A DNA stretch of 41,616 nucleotides from JBFXAF01 sp050178915 (GTDB lineage Bacteria > Pseudomonadota > Alphaproteobacteria > Rhizobiales > Rhizobiaceae): assembly GCA_050178915.1 (NCBI GenBank), contig JBFXFO010000017.1, positions 1-41,616 of the forward strand. The letters are read 5' to 3'. Both the position numbers and the translations under genes were made by a program. Positions within the stretch are counted from its first letter, which is position 1. Each line of letters starts with the position of its first letter. Positions 35,248 through 41,616 of this stretch are shown one piece after another. The notes beneath the pieces were generated by a model. It was not told the DNA's origin. It was given only the letters and a program-made list of their open reading frames with translations, and did not search any database.

Positions 35248-35978
35248 GCCAGGCTCCCCTCGCCCTCGATGTGCGCGACATTCGAGCCGGCTACGATTCC
35301 TACGACGTGCTGCACGGCATGAGCCTGCATGTCGGCAGCAACGAGCGCATCGGCCTGTTCGGCCCCAACGGGCATGGCAAGACGACGCTGCTCAACGCCA
35401 TCTCCAAGGTGATCAAGGTAAGCGGCGGCAGCGCCAGCTTCATGGGCGAACCGCTGGCCGGTCTCTCCTCGCGCGCCATCGTCGAACGCGGTTTGATCCA
35501 CGTGCCGCAGGCGAACCATCTGTTCCCCGACATGGAGATCATGGAGACGCTGGAGCTCGCCGCCTTCACCAGGCGGGCTCGCGCCGAGCGCAAGGCCAAT
35601 CTCGACTACGTGCTCAACCTCTTCCCGCGCCTCGCCGAACGGCGCCGGCAGCAGTGCAAGACGCTGTCCGGCGGCGAGCGGCAGATGCTGTCGATCGGCG
35701 TCGGACTCATGTGTGCCCCACGCATGCTCATGCTGGACGAGCCGACGCTCGGGCTGTCGCCCAAGCTGAAGCAGGAACTCGCCGACGCCATTGCCGGGAT
35801 CGGCCAGCGCGGCATGCCGATGCTGATCGTCGAACAGGACATCGCCTTCGTGCTGTCGCTGGTCGACCGCATGTATTTTGTCGACCACGGGGAGATCGCA
35901 CGCGAGATCGACCGCGGCAGCGACGTCGATCATCAGGAAATCATGGACATGTATTTCGGGGAGCGCGCAGCGACATGA
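35244..35978 (+). CDS. Liv-type ABC importer ATPase (LivF-like)
   Basis: Encodes 244 residues. Walker A is GPNGHGKTT, the ABC signature LSGGERQML is canonical, and Walker B is MLMLDEPTLGLSP, followed by LIVEQDIAFVLSL. With its partner having a degenerate signature, this subunit supplies the one canonical signature motif of the heterodimer. It starts inside the previous stop (ATGA) and ends overlapping the permease start by four bases, all marks of one tightly coupled operon. Confidence 0.93.
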   Translation: MSQAPLALDVRDIRAGYDSYDVLHGMSLHVGSNERIGLFGPNGHGKTTLLNAISKVIKVSGGSASFMGEPLAGLSSRAIVERGLIHVPQANHLFPDMEIMETLELAAFTRRARAERKANLDYVLNLFPRLAERRRQQCKTLSGGERQMLSIGVGLMCAPRMLMLDEPTLGLSPKLKQELADAIAGIGQRGMPMLIVEQDIAFVLSLVDRMYFVDHGEIAREIDRGSDVDHQEIMDMYFGERAAT

Positions 35979-36856
35979 CGCTCGACACGCTCAGCACCGT
36001 CCTTGTCAGCGGTATCGTGCTGGCCTCGGTCTACGCACTCATCGCCAGCGGCCTGTCCTTGGTGTGGACCACGCTCGGCATCTTCAACTTCGCCCACGGC
36101 GCGCTGATGACGCTCGCCGCCTACCTCGCATGGACCGTCTCCGATGCTGCCGGACTGGATCTGTGGCTGGGCGCCGGCATCGCTGTAGCGATCGCAGGCG
36201 TCGTCGCTGCCGGCATCCTCATCGAACGCCTCATCATCCGCCCCTTCTACGACCAGAAGGACCTGCTGCTCATCACCGTCATGAGCACCCTTGCCGCGAT
36301 GATCTTCATCGAGAAGGGCACGCAGATGATCTGGGGCGCGCGGCTGAAGCAGCTCAGCCCCGTCATCCCCGGCCAGGTCAATTTCCTGGGCACGAACATC
36401 TCGGCCCAGGAGACGCTGATCATCGCGCTGTCTCCGCTGCTTCTTGGCGCGCTCTTCCTCTTCCTGCGCAATTCCCGCATCGGCCGCGGCATCCGTGCCG
36501 TCGGCCAGAACCCGAACGCCGCAAAGCTCATCGGAATCGACGTGTCCCGGCTCTTCATCATCACCTTCGCGCTATCGGCCGTTCTGGCCGGCGTGACCGG
36601 CATCCTGCTCGGCTCGGTACGCATGGTGACGCCTGCGTTCGGGGCTGAACCGCTGGTGAAGGCGCTCATCATCGTGATCTTCGGCGGGCTCGGCTCGCTC
36701 GGCGGCACCATTGTCGCGGCTTACCTCCTCGGCCTTCTCGAAGCCTTCCTGATCTTCTTCATCGGCATCTATTGGGCGCCATCGATGATCTTCCTGCTCC
36801 TGATCCTCATCCTGCTGGTGAGGCCGCAGGGACTGCTGGGCAAGGTGGTGCGCTGA
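35975..36856 (+). CDS. Liv-type ABC importer permease (LivH-like)
   Basis: Encodes 293 residues with about eight membrane helices. Family segments include IFNFAHGALMTLAAYLAW near the N-terminus and FGGLGSLGGTIVAAYLLG near the C-terminus. The coupling-loop region is near SRIGRGIRAVGQNPNAAKLI, followed by GIDVSRLFIITFALSAVLAG. It pairs with the LivM-like subunit to form the channel. The start overlaps the ATPase stop by four bases and the stop shares one base with the next start (TGATG). Confidence 0.93.
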   Translation: MTLDTLSTVLVSGIVLASVYALIASGLSLVWTTLGIFNFAHGALMTLAAYLAWTVSDAAGLDLWLGAGIAVAIAGVVAAGILIERLIIRPFYDQKDLLLITVMSTLAAMIFIEKGTQMIWGARLKQLSPVIPGQVNFLGTNISAQETLIIALSPLLLGALFLFLRNSRIGRGIRAVGQNPNAAKLIGIDVSRLFIITFALSAVLAGVTGILLGSVRMVTPAFGAEPLVKALIIVIFGGLGSLGGTIVAAYLLGLLEAFLIFFIGIYWAPSMIFLLLILILLVRPQGLLGKVVR

Positions 36857-37848
36857 TGTTCAACGCAAAGAACCTGGTTCTTGCCGCACTGGTCGTCATC
36901 GGGCTGATCGTGCCGCTGGTGGTGCAGGACACCTACATCCGCCACCTGTTCATCATGGCCTTCATCTTCGCCGTCGTCGCGTCCAGCTGGGACCTGAGCC
37001 TCGGCTACGCAGGCATCTTCAATTTCGGCCATGTCGCCTTCTTCGGGATCGGCGTCTATGCCGCCGGCCTGACGGCGAAGCTGCTCGGCGTGGACCCATG
37101 GATTGCGATGCTGCTGGGTGGCGTCGGCGCTTCGGCGGCGGCCGCTCTTGTTGCCCTGCCGGTCGTGCGTCTGCAGGGCGTCTATGTCGTGCTCGTGACT
37201 TTCGCCTTCAGCCAGCTCGTGCTGCAGGTCGTCATCAGCCAGTCGCAGGTCACCGGCGGCACGCAGGGGCTGATCCGCGTGCCGACCATCGAGCTCTTCG
37301 GCTACAATTTCCTGCGCGACTTCAAGTTCGGCTACTACTACGTCGCCTTCGCCATGCTGCTCGTTTCGGTGTTCTGCCTGAGACGGCTGGCGCGATCCAA
37401 TTTCGGCCTCTCCATCGTCGCCATGCGCGACAATGAGGACTACGCCGCGTCGCGCGGCATTCCGATCGCGCTGCAGCGCCTCAAGGTGCTGCTGCTCAGC
37501 GCCTTCTTCGCCGGGCTGGCGGGCGGCTTCTACGTCATCTACCTGCGCGTCGCCTCGCCCGAGGTTTTCAACTTCTCGAACAGCTCGCTGATCCTCTCGA
37601 TGGTGCTGCTTGGGGGCGTCTCCACCATCTACGGGCCGGTGTTTGCTGCGCTGGCGCTGACCTTCCTCTCAGAAGGTCTGGCCAATTTCGAAGGCCTCGC
37701 CGAAGGTCGCTTCATCCTCATCGCTGTAGCCATGATCGTGGTGCTGGTGTTCCTGCCCAAGGGCCTCGCCTCGGCCATCCCCAAACGCTGGACGGGAAAG
37801 GCCGCCGACGCGGCACCCGCGCAGGCCGCCGTCAGCCCGAAAGCCTGA
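36856..37848 (+). CDS. Liv-type ABC importer permease (LivM-like)
   Basis: Encodes 330 residues with about nine membrane helices. Signatures are WDLSLGYAGIFNFGHVAFFG, NFGLSIVAMRDNEDYAASRG (coupling helix) and GGVSTIYGPVFAALALTFLS, all typical of LivM. The C-terminus is short, without the extra ATPase domain that some LivM proteins carry. It is the last gene of the rightward operon; its stop lies inside the convergent DUF6314-type gene, whose coding end overlaps by 17 bases, and no terminator is visible there. Confidence 0.93.
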   Translation: MFNAKNLVLAALVVIGLIVPLVVQDTYIRHLFIMAFIFAVVASSWDLSLGYAGIFNFGHVAFFGIGVYAAGLTAKLLGVDPWIAMLLGGVGASAAAALVALPVVRLQGVYVVLVTFAFSQLVLQVVISQSQVTGGTQGLIRVPTIELFGYNFLRDFKFGYYYVAFAMLLVSVFCLRRLARSNFGLSIVAMRDNEDYAASRGIPIALQRLKVLLLSAFFAGLAGGFYVIYLRVASPEVFNFSNSSLILSMVLLGGVSTIYGPVFAALALTFLSEGLANFEGLAEGRFILIAVAMIVVLVFLPKGLASAIPKRWTGKAADAAPAQAAVSPKA

Positions 37849-38278
37849 CGCGCTCGAAGCGGGTCAGGCTGCTGTAGCGCTTGTTGGGCCCTAGCACGCG
37901 CCACTGCTCGATCCAGCGATCGTGGTCGATGAAGATCACGCGTCCGCGATAGAGATCGTCGCCGCACTGGTGCATCAGCGTCTGGCTGACAACTGCGCGG
38001 ACATCGACGAACAGGCGCCCGTCGGGGAAGAATACCCTGACCAGGCCGTGACTCGGCTCGAGCCGGTACTCACGCGAGCCCTGAAAACTGCGGCCTTCCG
38101 TCGAAACGTAACCGCGCTCGACAAACCGATCGGCCGTGATCGTCGCGCACCCTTTGAAGGTGTAGCGGGACCGGGCTCGGTGATCGACCAGACGCCGGCG
38201 CGAACGCCATTCTCCCGCGAGGTGGTTGGCGAGCCATGCGGCGGACTGGTCGAAGGCCTGGTTCACGCGCAGGCGCAC
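37832..38278 (-). CDS. DUF6314-family protein
   Basis: Encodes 148 residues. The pattern LAGEWRSRRRLVDHRA at the N-terminus, then HQCGDDLYRGRVIFIDHDRW and WRVLGPNKRYSSLTRFER at the C-terminus, is characteristic of the DUF6314 family: a small beta-rich protein with conserved His, Cys, Asp and Trp residues, resembling a lipocalin-like barrel. The function is unknown. The GTG at 38278 is a likely start, GTG 38266 the alternative; neither has a clear ribosome site. It diverges from the methionine sulfoxide repair operon across 106 bases and converges with the importer operon. Confidence 0.8.
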   Translation of the reverse strand: MRLRVNQAFDQSAAWLANHLAGEWRSRRRLVDHRARSRYTFKGCATITADRFVERGYVSTEGRSFQGSREYRLEPSHGLVRVFFPDGRLFVDVRAVVSQTLMHQCGDDLYRGRVIFIDHDRWIEQWRVLGPNKRYSSLTRFERVRLSG

Positions 38279-38316
38279 ACGGTCATGTTCACATGCATGT
38301 TACCGCCACAATATGC

Positions 38317-38342
38317 GTAACAAGATCGGAGTTGCCACCGTA
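38317..38342 (+). promoter_or_regulatory. Candidate ECF-sigma promoter of the msr operon
   Basis: GTAACA (38317-38322) and CGTA (38339-38342) are separated by 16 bases. GTAAC-type -35 and CGTA/CGAA-type -10 boxes at this spacing are typical of ECF sigma factors, some of which control exported Msr genes in alphaproteobacteria. Transcription would start near 38350, about 35 bases before the msrB ATG. The -35 is also the right arm of TGTTAC-N13-GTAACA (38298-38322). Confidence 0.5.
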
Positions 38343-38384
38343 TCTCTTTGCGAACGACATCAGAACACTTCGGGGAGGTTGAGC

Positions 38385-38876
38385 ATGACATCCAGACGGC
38401 TGTTCCTGCAGGCTGCTTGCGGCGGCGTCGCGCTGCTCGCCGGGCTCGGCTCCCGCCGTGCGTCGGCCGCCGCCGAAGGCAAGTTTGAAGTCGCGCACAC
38501 CGACGACGAATGGCGTGCCATGCTGACCGAGGAGCAGTACGCGGTGCTGCGCGACAGCGCCACCGAGCGGGCGTTCACCAGCCCGCTGCTTGACGAACAT
38601 CGGCGGGGCACCTTCGCCTGCGCCGGATGCGATCAGGACCTGTTCTCTTCGGCCACCAAATTCGACAGTGGCACCGGCTGGCCGAGCTTCTACGCCCCGA
38701 TCGACATGGCGGTGGGCACCGAGAACGACACCTCCTTCGACATGGTCCGCACATCCGTCCACTGCGCGCGCTGCGGCGGCCACCTCGGCCACGTCTTCAC
38801 CGACGGCCCGCCGCCAACCGGCCTGCGCTACTGCATGAACGGGGTGGCCATGACCTTCAAGCCGATGGCATCCTGA
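38385..38876 (+). CDS. msrB: Tat-exported peptide-methionine (R)-S-oxide reductase
   Basis: Encodes 163 residues. It reduces the R form of methionine sulfoxide in proteins. A twin-arginine signal (SRRLFLQ, then a hydrophobic stretch ending ASA at residue 28) sends it to the periplasm. The MsrB domain has the zinc pairs Cys79/Cys82 (CAGC) and Cys127/Cys130 (CARC), GGHLGHVFTDGP and the catalytic Cys150 (RYCMNG). The usual resolving cysteine in SGCGWPSF is a threonine here (SGTGWPSF, Thr97). GGGGAGG lies seven bases before ATG 38385. It is first in an operon with a thioredoxin-bearing membrane protein 11 bases downstream. Confidence 0.94.
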   Translation: MTSRRLFLQAACGGVALLAGLGSRRASAAAEGKFEVAHTDDEWRAMLTEEQYAVLRDSATERAFTSPLLDEHRRGTFACAGCDQDLFSSATKFDSGTGWPSFYAPIDMAVGTENDTSFDMVRTSVHCARCGGHLGHVFTDGPPPTGLRYCMNGVAMTFKPMAS

Positions 38877-38887
38877 CGGTCGCTCCA

Positions 38888-40795
38888 ATGCTGCTTGTCC
38901 TCCTTGCCTATCTCGCCGGCGTTCTGACCATCGTCAGCCCGTGCATCCTGCCTGTTCTGCCCTTCGTCTTCGCGCGTGCCCACCGTCCTTTCCTGCGCGC
39001 CGGCCTGCCGATGCTGGTCGGGATGGCGATCACCTTCGCGCTGGTCGCCAGCCTCGCGGCGGTCGCAGGAGGCTGGGCAGTCGAGGTCAATCGCTATGGT
39101 CGCATCGCCGCCATGGTCCTGCTGGCCGTGTTCGGCCTGATGCTGCTGTTCCCGGCATTGTCGCAGCGCCTGACCCGACCCTTCGTCAATCTCGGAGCGC
39201 GCCTGTCGCGCTCGGCCGAAGCCCGCGACGGCATCGGCGGTTCGCTGCTTCTGGGCATTGCCACCGGCCTGCTCTGGGCGCCATGCGCCGGCCCGGTGCT
39301 CGGCCTCATCCTGACCGGCGCGGCACTCAACGGCGCCAACACGGGCACGACCCTGCTCCTGCTCGCCTATTCGGCCGGCGCCGCAACCTCGCTCGGCGCG
39401 GCGGTGCTGATTGGCGGGCGCATCTTCAAGGCGATGAAGCGCTCGCTCGGCGCCGGTGAATGGGTCCGGCGCGGCCTTGGCGTCGTCGTGCTCGCGGCGG
39501 TGGTTGCGATCGTCCTTGGCCTCGACACCGGCTTCCTCGCACGCATTTCGGTTGCGAGCACCACGGCCCTCGAGCAGCGCCTGGTGGATGCAATCGGCCC
39601 CGAGGATAGCGTCGCCATGACCGACGCTCCCGCCATGCAGGGTTCGCCGGCCATGCAAGGTTCGCCCGCAATGGAAGGCACCGGTCCGGCCATGATGGCG
39701 GGCGGCGAAGCCATGACCGGCGCACCCGCCATGACGGGTGGCAATGCCATGATGTCGGGCAATGATGCGATGACCGGCAGCAACGCCATGACGATGGCCG
39801 GCGGCAAGAACGCCGCGCCTGGTGGCGACCTGCCGATCGAGGGCACGATGCCGCCGCTCGACGGTGCCGTGCAGTGGCTGAACTCCGCGCCGCTCACCGC
39901 CGCGCAGATCAAGGGCAAGGTGATCCTGATCGACTTCTGGACCTATTCCTGCATCAACTGCCTGCGCGCCCTCCCCTACGTCGATGCATGGGCCGAGAAG
40001 TACAAGGATCGGGGCCTTGTCGTGATCGGCGTACACACGCCGGAATTCGCCTTCGAGAAAGACGTCGACAATGTTCGGCAGGCGACCGAGGACCTCGGCA
40101 TCGATTACCCCGTGGCGATTGACAACAATTACGCCATCTGGCGCGCCTTCCAGAACCGATACTGGCCGGCGCACTATTTCATCGACGCCAAAGGCAACGT
40201 CCGCCACCACAAGTTCGGTGAAGGCGGTTATGCCGAGTCCGAACGCGTCATCCAGCAATTGCTGGCCGAAGCCGGATCGCAGGGCGTCGCCGCCGACACG
40301 GTCAGCATCAACGCCAGCGGCGCGCAGGCGGCTTCAGACCCTGCCGATGTGCGCTCGCCCGAAACCTATGTCGGCTATGAACGCGCCGAGAATTTCGTGT
40401 CTCCCGGCGGCGCCGTGCAGGACAAGGCGCATATCTACGCCAATGGCGATCCGCGCCTCAACGAATGGGGTCTCGACGGTGCTTGGACAATCGGCGCCGA
40501 GCATGCGGCGCTGAATGCTGCCGACGGAGCGATCGTCTACCGTTTCCATGCCCGCGATCTGCATCTGGTTCTCGGCCCCGGTGCCGATGGCAAGCCGGTG
40601 CGCTTTCAGGTGACTGTCGACGGGAAGCCCCCCGGCGCTGACAGCGGTGCCGACGTTGCCTCCGACGGCAGCGGCACGGTCATCGGCCAGCGGCTCTACC
40701 AGCTCGTGCGGCAGAACGGCGAGATCCGCGACCGCACCTTTGAAATCCGCTTCCTCGACCCGGGCGCGGAAGCCTTCGCTTTCACCTTCGGCTGA
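38888..40795 (+). CDS. DipZ-like CcdA-thioredoxin fusion with Met-rich linker
   Basis: Encodes 635 residues. Residues 1-~225 are a CcdA/DsbD-type membrane domain with the two conserved cysteines Cys19 (VSPCILPVLPF) and Cys133 (APCAGPVLG), which carry electrons across the inner membrane. A linker at 242-306 contains 13 methionines in repeats such as PAMQGS and NAMTM. A periplasmic TlpA-like thioredoxin domain (~315-465) has the pair Cys355-Ile-Asn-Cys358. The C-terminal ~145 residues form a beta-rich module like that of mycobacterial DipZ. The order matches DipZ, and its place between msrB and msrA strongly suggests it delivers reducing power to both. No signal peptide is needed. Confidence 0.9.
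   Translation: MLLVLLAYLAGVLTIVSPCILPVLPFVFARAHRPFLRAGLPMLVGMAITFALVASLAAVAGGWAVEVNRYGRIAAMVLLAVFGLMLLFPALSQRLTRPFVNLGARLSRSAEARDGIGGSLLLGIATGLLWAPCAGPVLGLILTGAALNGANTGTTLLLLAYSAGAATSLGAAVLIGGRIFKAMKRSLGAGEWVRRGLGVVVLAAVVAIVLGLDTGFLARISVASTTALEQRLVDAIGPEDSVAMTDAPAMQGSPAMQGSPAMEGTGPAMMAGGEAMTGAPAMTGGNAMMSGNDAMTGSNAMTMAGGKNAAPGGDLPIEGTMPPLDGAVQWLNSAPLTAAQIKGKVILIDFWTYSCINCLRALPYVDAWAEKYKDRGLVVIGVHTPEFAFEKDVDNVRQATEDLGIDYPVAIDNNYAIWRAFQNRYWPAHYFIDAKGNVRHHKFGEGGYAESERVIQQLLAEAGSQGVAADTVSINASGAQAASDPADVRSPETYVGYERAENFVSPGGAVQDKAHIYANGDPRLNEWGLDGAWTIGAEHAALNAADGAIVYRFHARDLHLVLGPGADGKPVRFQVTVDGKPPGADSGADVASDGSGTVIGQRLYQLVRQNGEIRDRTFEIRFLDPGAEAFAFTFG
39632..39685 (+). repeat. Tandem 18-base repeats encoding the Met-rich linker
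   Basis: Three adjacent 18-base units (39632-39649, 39650-39667, 39668-39685) encode AMQGSP, AMQGSP and AMEGTG. The first two differ at two third-codon bases only; the third is more diverged. Further (A)M-x-G units continue to 39805. The repeats look like in-frame duplications that extended the linker. Confidence 0.75.
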
Positions 40796-40809
40796 CAACG
40801 GAGATTGCA

Positions 40810-41526
40810 ATGTCGATCACCAGACGGACCGGACTACGCGCGCTGCTCGCAGCAGCACTCGCCTCGACGCTGCTCGCCACCGTGGCGGCCCCCGCCAGTG
40901 CGCAGGAGGGCATCGCCATCCCTCCGCCGAGTGTCGATGCCCCTGCGGGCAGCGGCATGGAAACTGCGATTGTGGCCGGCGGTTGCTTCTGGGGCGTGCA
41001 GGGCGTGTTCCAGCACCTTGACGGCGTGACCAACGCGGTCTCCGGCTATGCCGGCGGAGACGCCGCCACGGCGCATTACGAGATGGTCGGGTCCGGCGAA
41101 ACCGGCCATGCCGAGGCTGTGCGGGTAACCTACGATCCCAGCAGGATCAGCTACGGCAAGATCCTGCAGATATTCTTCTCGGTCGCGCACGACCCGACGC
41201 AGCTGAACCGGCAGGGACCGGATGTCGGCACGCAGTACCGGACGGCGATTTTCCCCACCAGCGACGAGCAGGCCGACGTCGCCAAGAAGTACATCGCCCA
41301 GCTCAACCAGGCGCGCGTCTTCGACGCCGCGATCGTCACCAGGGTCGAGCCCGGCCATCCTTTCTACGCCGCCGAGGACTACCATCAGGATTACCTGACG
41401 CTGAACCCGACGCAGCCCTACATCGTGATCAACGACCTGCCGAAGATCGACAATCTGAAACGCCTCTATCCCGATCTCTATCGTGACGATCCGGCGCTTG
41501 TCTCCGAGGCGAGCGCGCCGGGTTGA
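40810..41526 (+). CDS. msrA: Secreted peptide-methionine (S)-S-oxide reductase
   Basis: Encodes 238 residues. It reduces the S form of methionine sulfoxide. A Sec-type signal (RRTGLRALLAAALASTLLAT, cleaved near ASA at 31) exports it. The active site is GGCFWG with Cys59, and the Glu/Tyr residues of the pocket are in GYAGGD and the EDYHQDY segment. Cys59 is the only cysteine in the protein, so the usual C-terminal resolving cysteines are absent. It follows the DipZ-like gene by 14 bases in the same operon as msrB. Direct reduction of its sulfenic acid by the thioredoxin domain next door is the likely route. Confidence 0.95.
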   Translation: MSITRRTGLRALLAAALASTLLATVAAPASAQEGIAIPPPSVDAPAGSGMETAIVAGGCFWGVQGVFQHLDGVTNAVSGYAGGDAATAHYEMVGSGETGHAEAVRVTYDPSRISYGKILQIFFSVAHDPTQLNRQGPDVGTQYRTAIFPTSDEQADVAKKYIAQLNQARVFDAAIVTRVEPGHPFYAAEDYHQDYLTLNPTQPYIVINDLPKIDNLKRLYPDLYRDDPALVSEASAPG

Positions 41527-41556
41527 CCGGCGCTCCCTTCCCAACGACGCGTCGCG

Positions 41557-41616
41557 CTACATGATGGCGGAGTTGGCCAGCCAGCCGGGCGGGACGTACA
41601 TGCCGTTTGAATAGGG
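41557..41616 (-). CDS. Possible 3' end of a leftward gene, cut by the window edge
   Basis: The minus strand is open from the window edge to a TAG at 41557-41559, giving 19 residues that end in PPGWLANSAIM. This fits the 3' end of a gene converging on msrA with 30 bases between the stops. Nineteen open codons can occur by chance in GC-rich DNA and I do not recognise the sequence, so this is tentative. Confidence 0.3.
   Translation of the reverse strand, partial: PYSNGMYVPPGWLANSAIM

Overview
The window is high-GC DNA from an alphaproteobacterium, most likely a Hyphomicrobiales (Rhizobiales) member near Mesorhizobium, Aminobacter or Nitratireductor. This rests on protein style and on rsmB, guaA, guaB, rlmE and ppx lying near one another; no rRNA or tRNA gene is present to test it.

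Region A (1-7968) is the right part of an integrated genomic island with visibly lower GC. It holds the 3' part of an AddA-like UvrD helicase-nuclease, a SIR2-HerA pair (a known anti-phage architecture) followed by a small KTSC-domain gene, an AlpA-type regulator and a P4-type tyrosine integrase. The integrase reads away from the 3' end of guaA, a known island integration hotspot. Four copies of AAAGT(A/C)CGTCA lie between them and look like integrase arm sites. The left end of the island is outside the window.

Region B (7969-26589) is chromosomal backbone. A leftward block runs rsmB, tspO, a PaaI-type thioesterase and guaA. Next come a small XRE regulator with a clear promoter-operator and a SulP transporter, then a bidirectional terminator facing katG. 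The divergent oxyR follows, then a MAPEG protein, a Uma2-type protein, an Rrf2 regulator overlapping a thioredoxin-reductase-like flavoprotein, guaB, a DHA2-type MFS exporter, an overlapping ppx-rlmE pair and an LPG-synthase-type membrane protein.

Region C (26596-37848) is a coherent uptake and catabolic locus. From a shared control region with a 27-bp dyad (30264-30290), an RpiR-type regulator, a glutamine-synthetase-like ligase and a class III aminotransferase read left. An N-formylglutamate-amidohydrolase-type enzyme, a cysteine hydrolase, an M20 deacylase and a complete branched-chain-type ABC importer read right. The gene content suggests import and breakdown of an amine- or amide-containing compound, possibly by gamma-glutamylation. 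The substrate cannot be named from sequence.

Region D (37832-41616) holds a DUF6314-type gene and an exported methionine sulfoxide repair operon: Tat-exported MsrB, a DipZ-like CcdA-thioredoxin fusion with a methionine-rich linker, and secreted MsrA. A candidate ECF-sigma promoter precedes it. Both reductases lack their usual resolving cysteine, so the fusion protein may reduce them directly. The 3' tip of another leftward gene may enter at the right edge.
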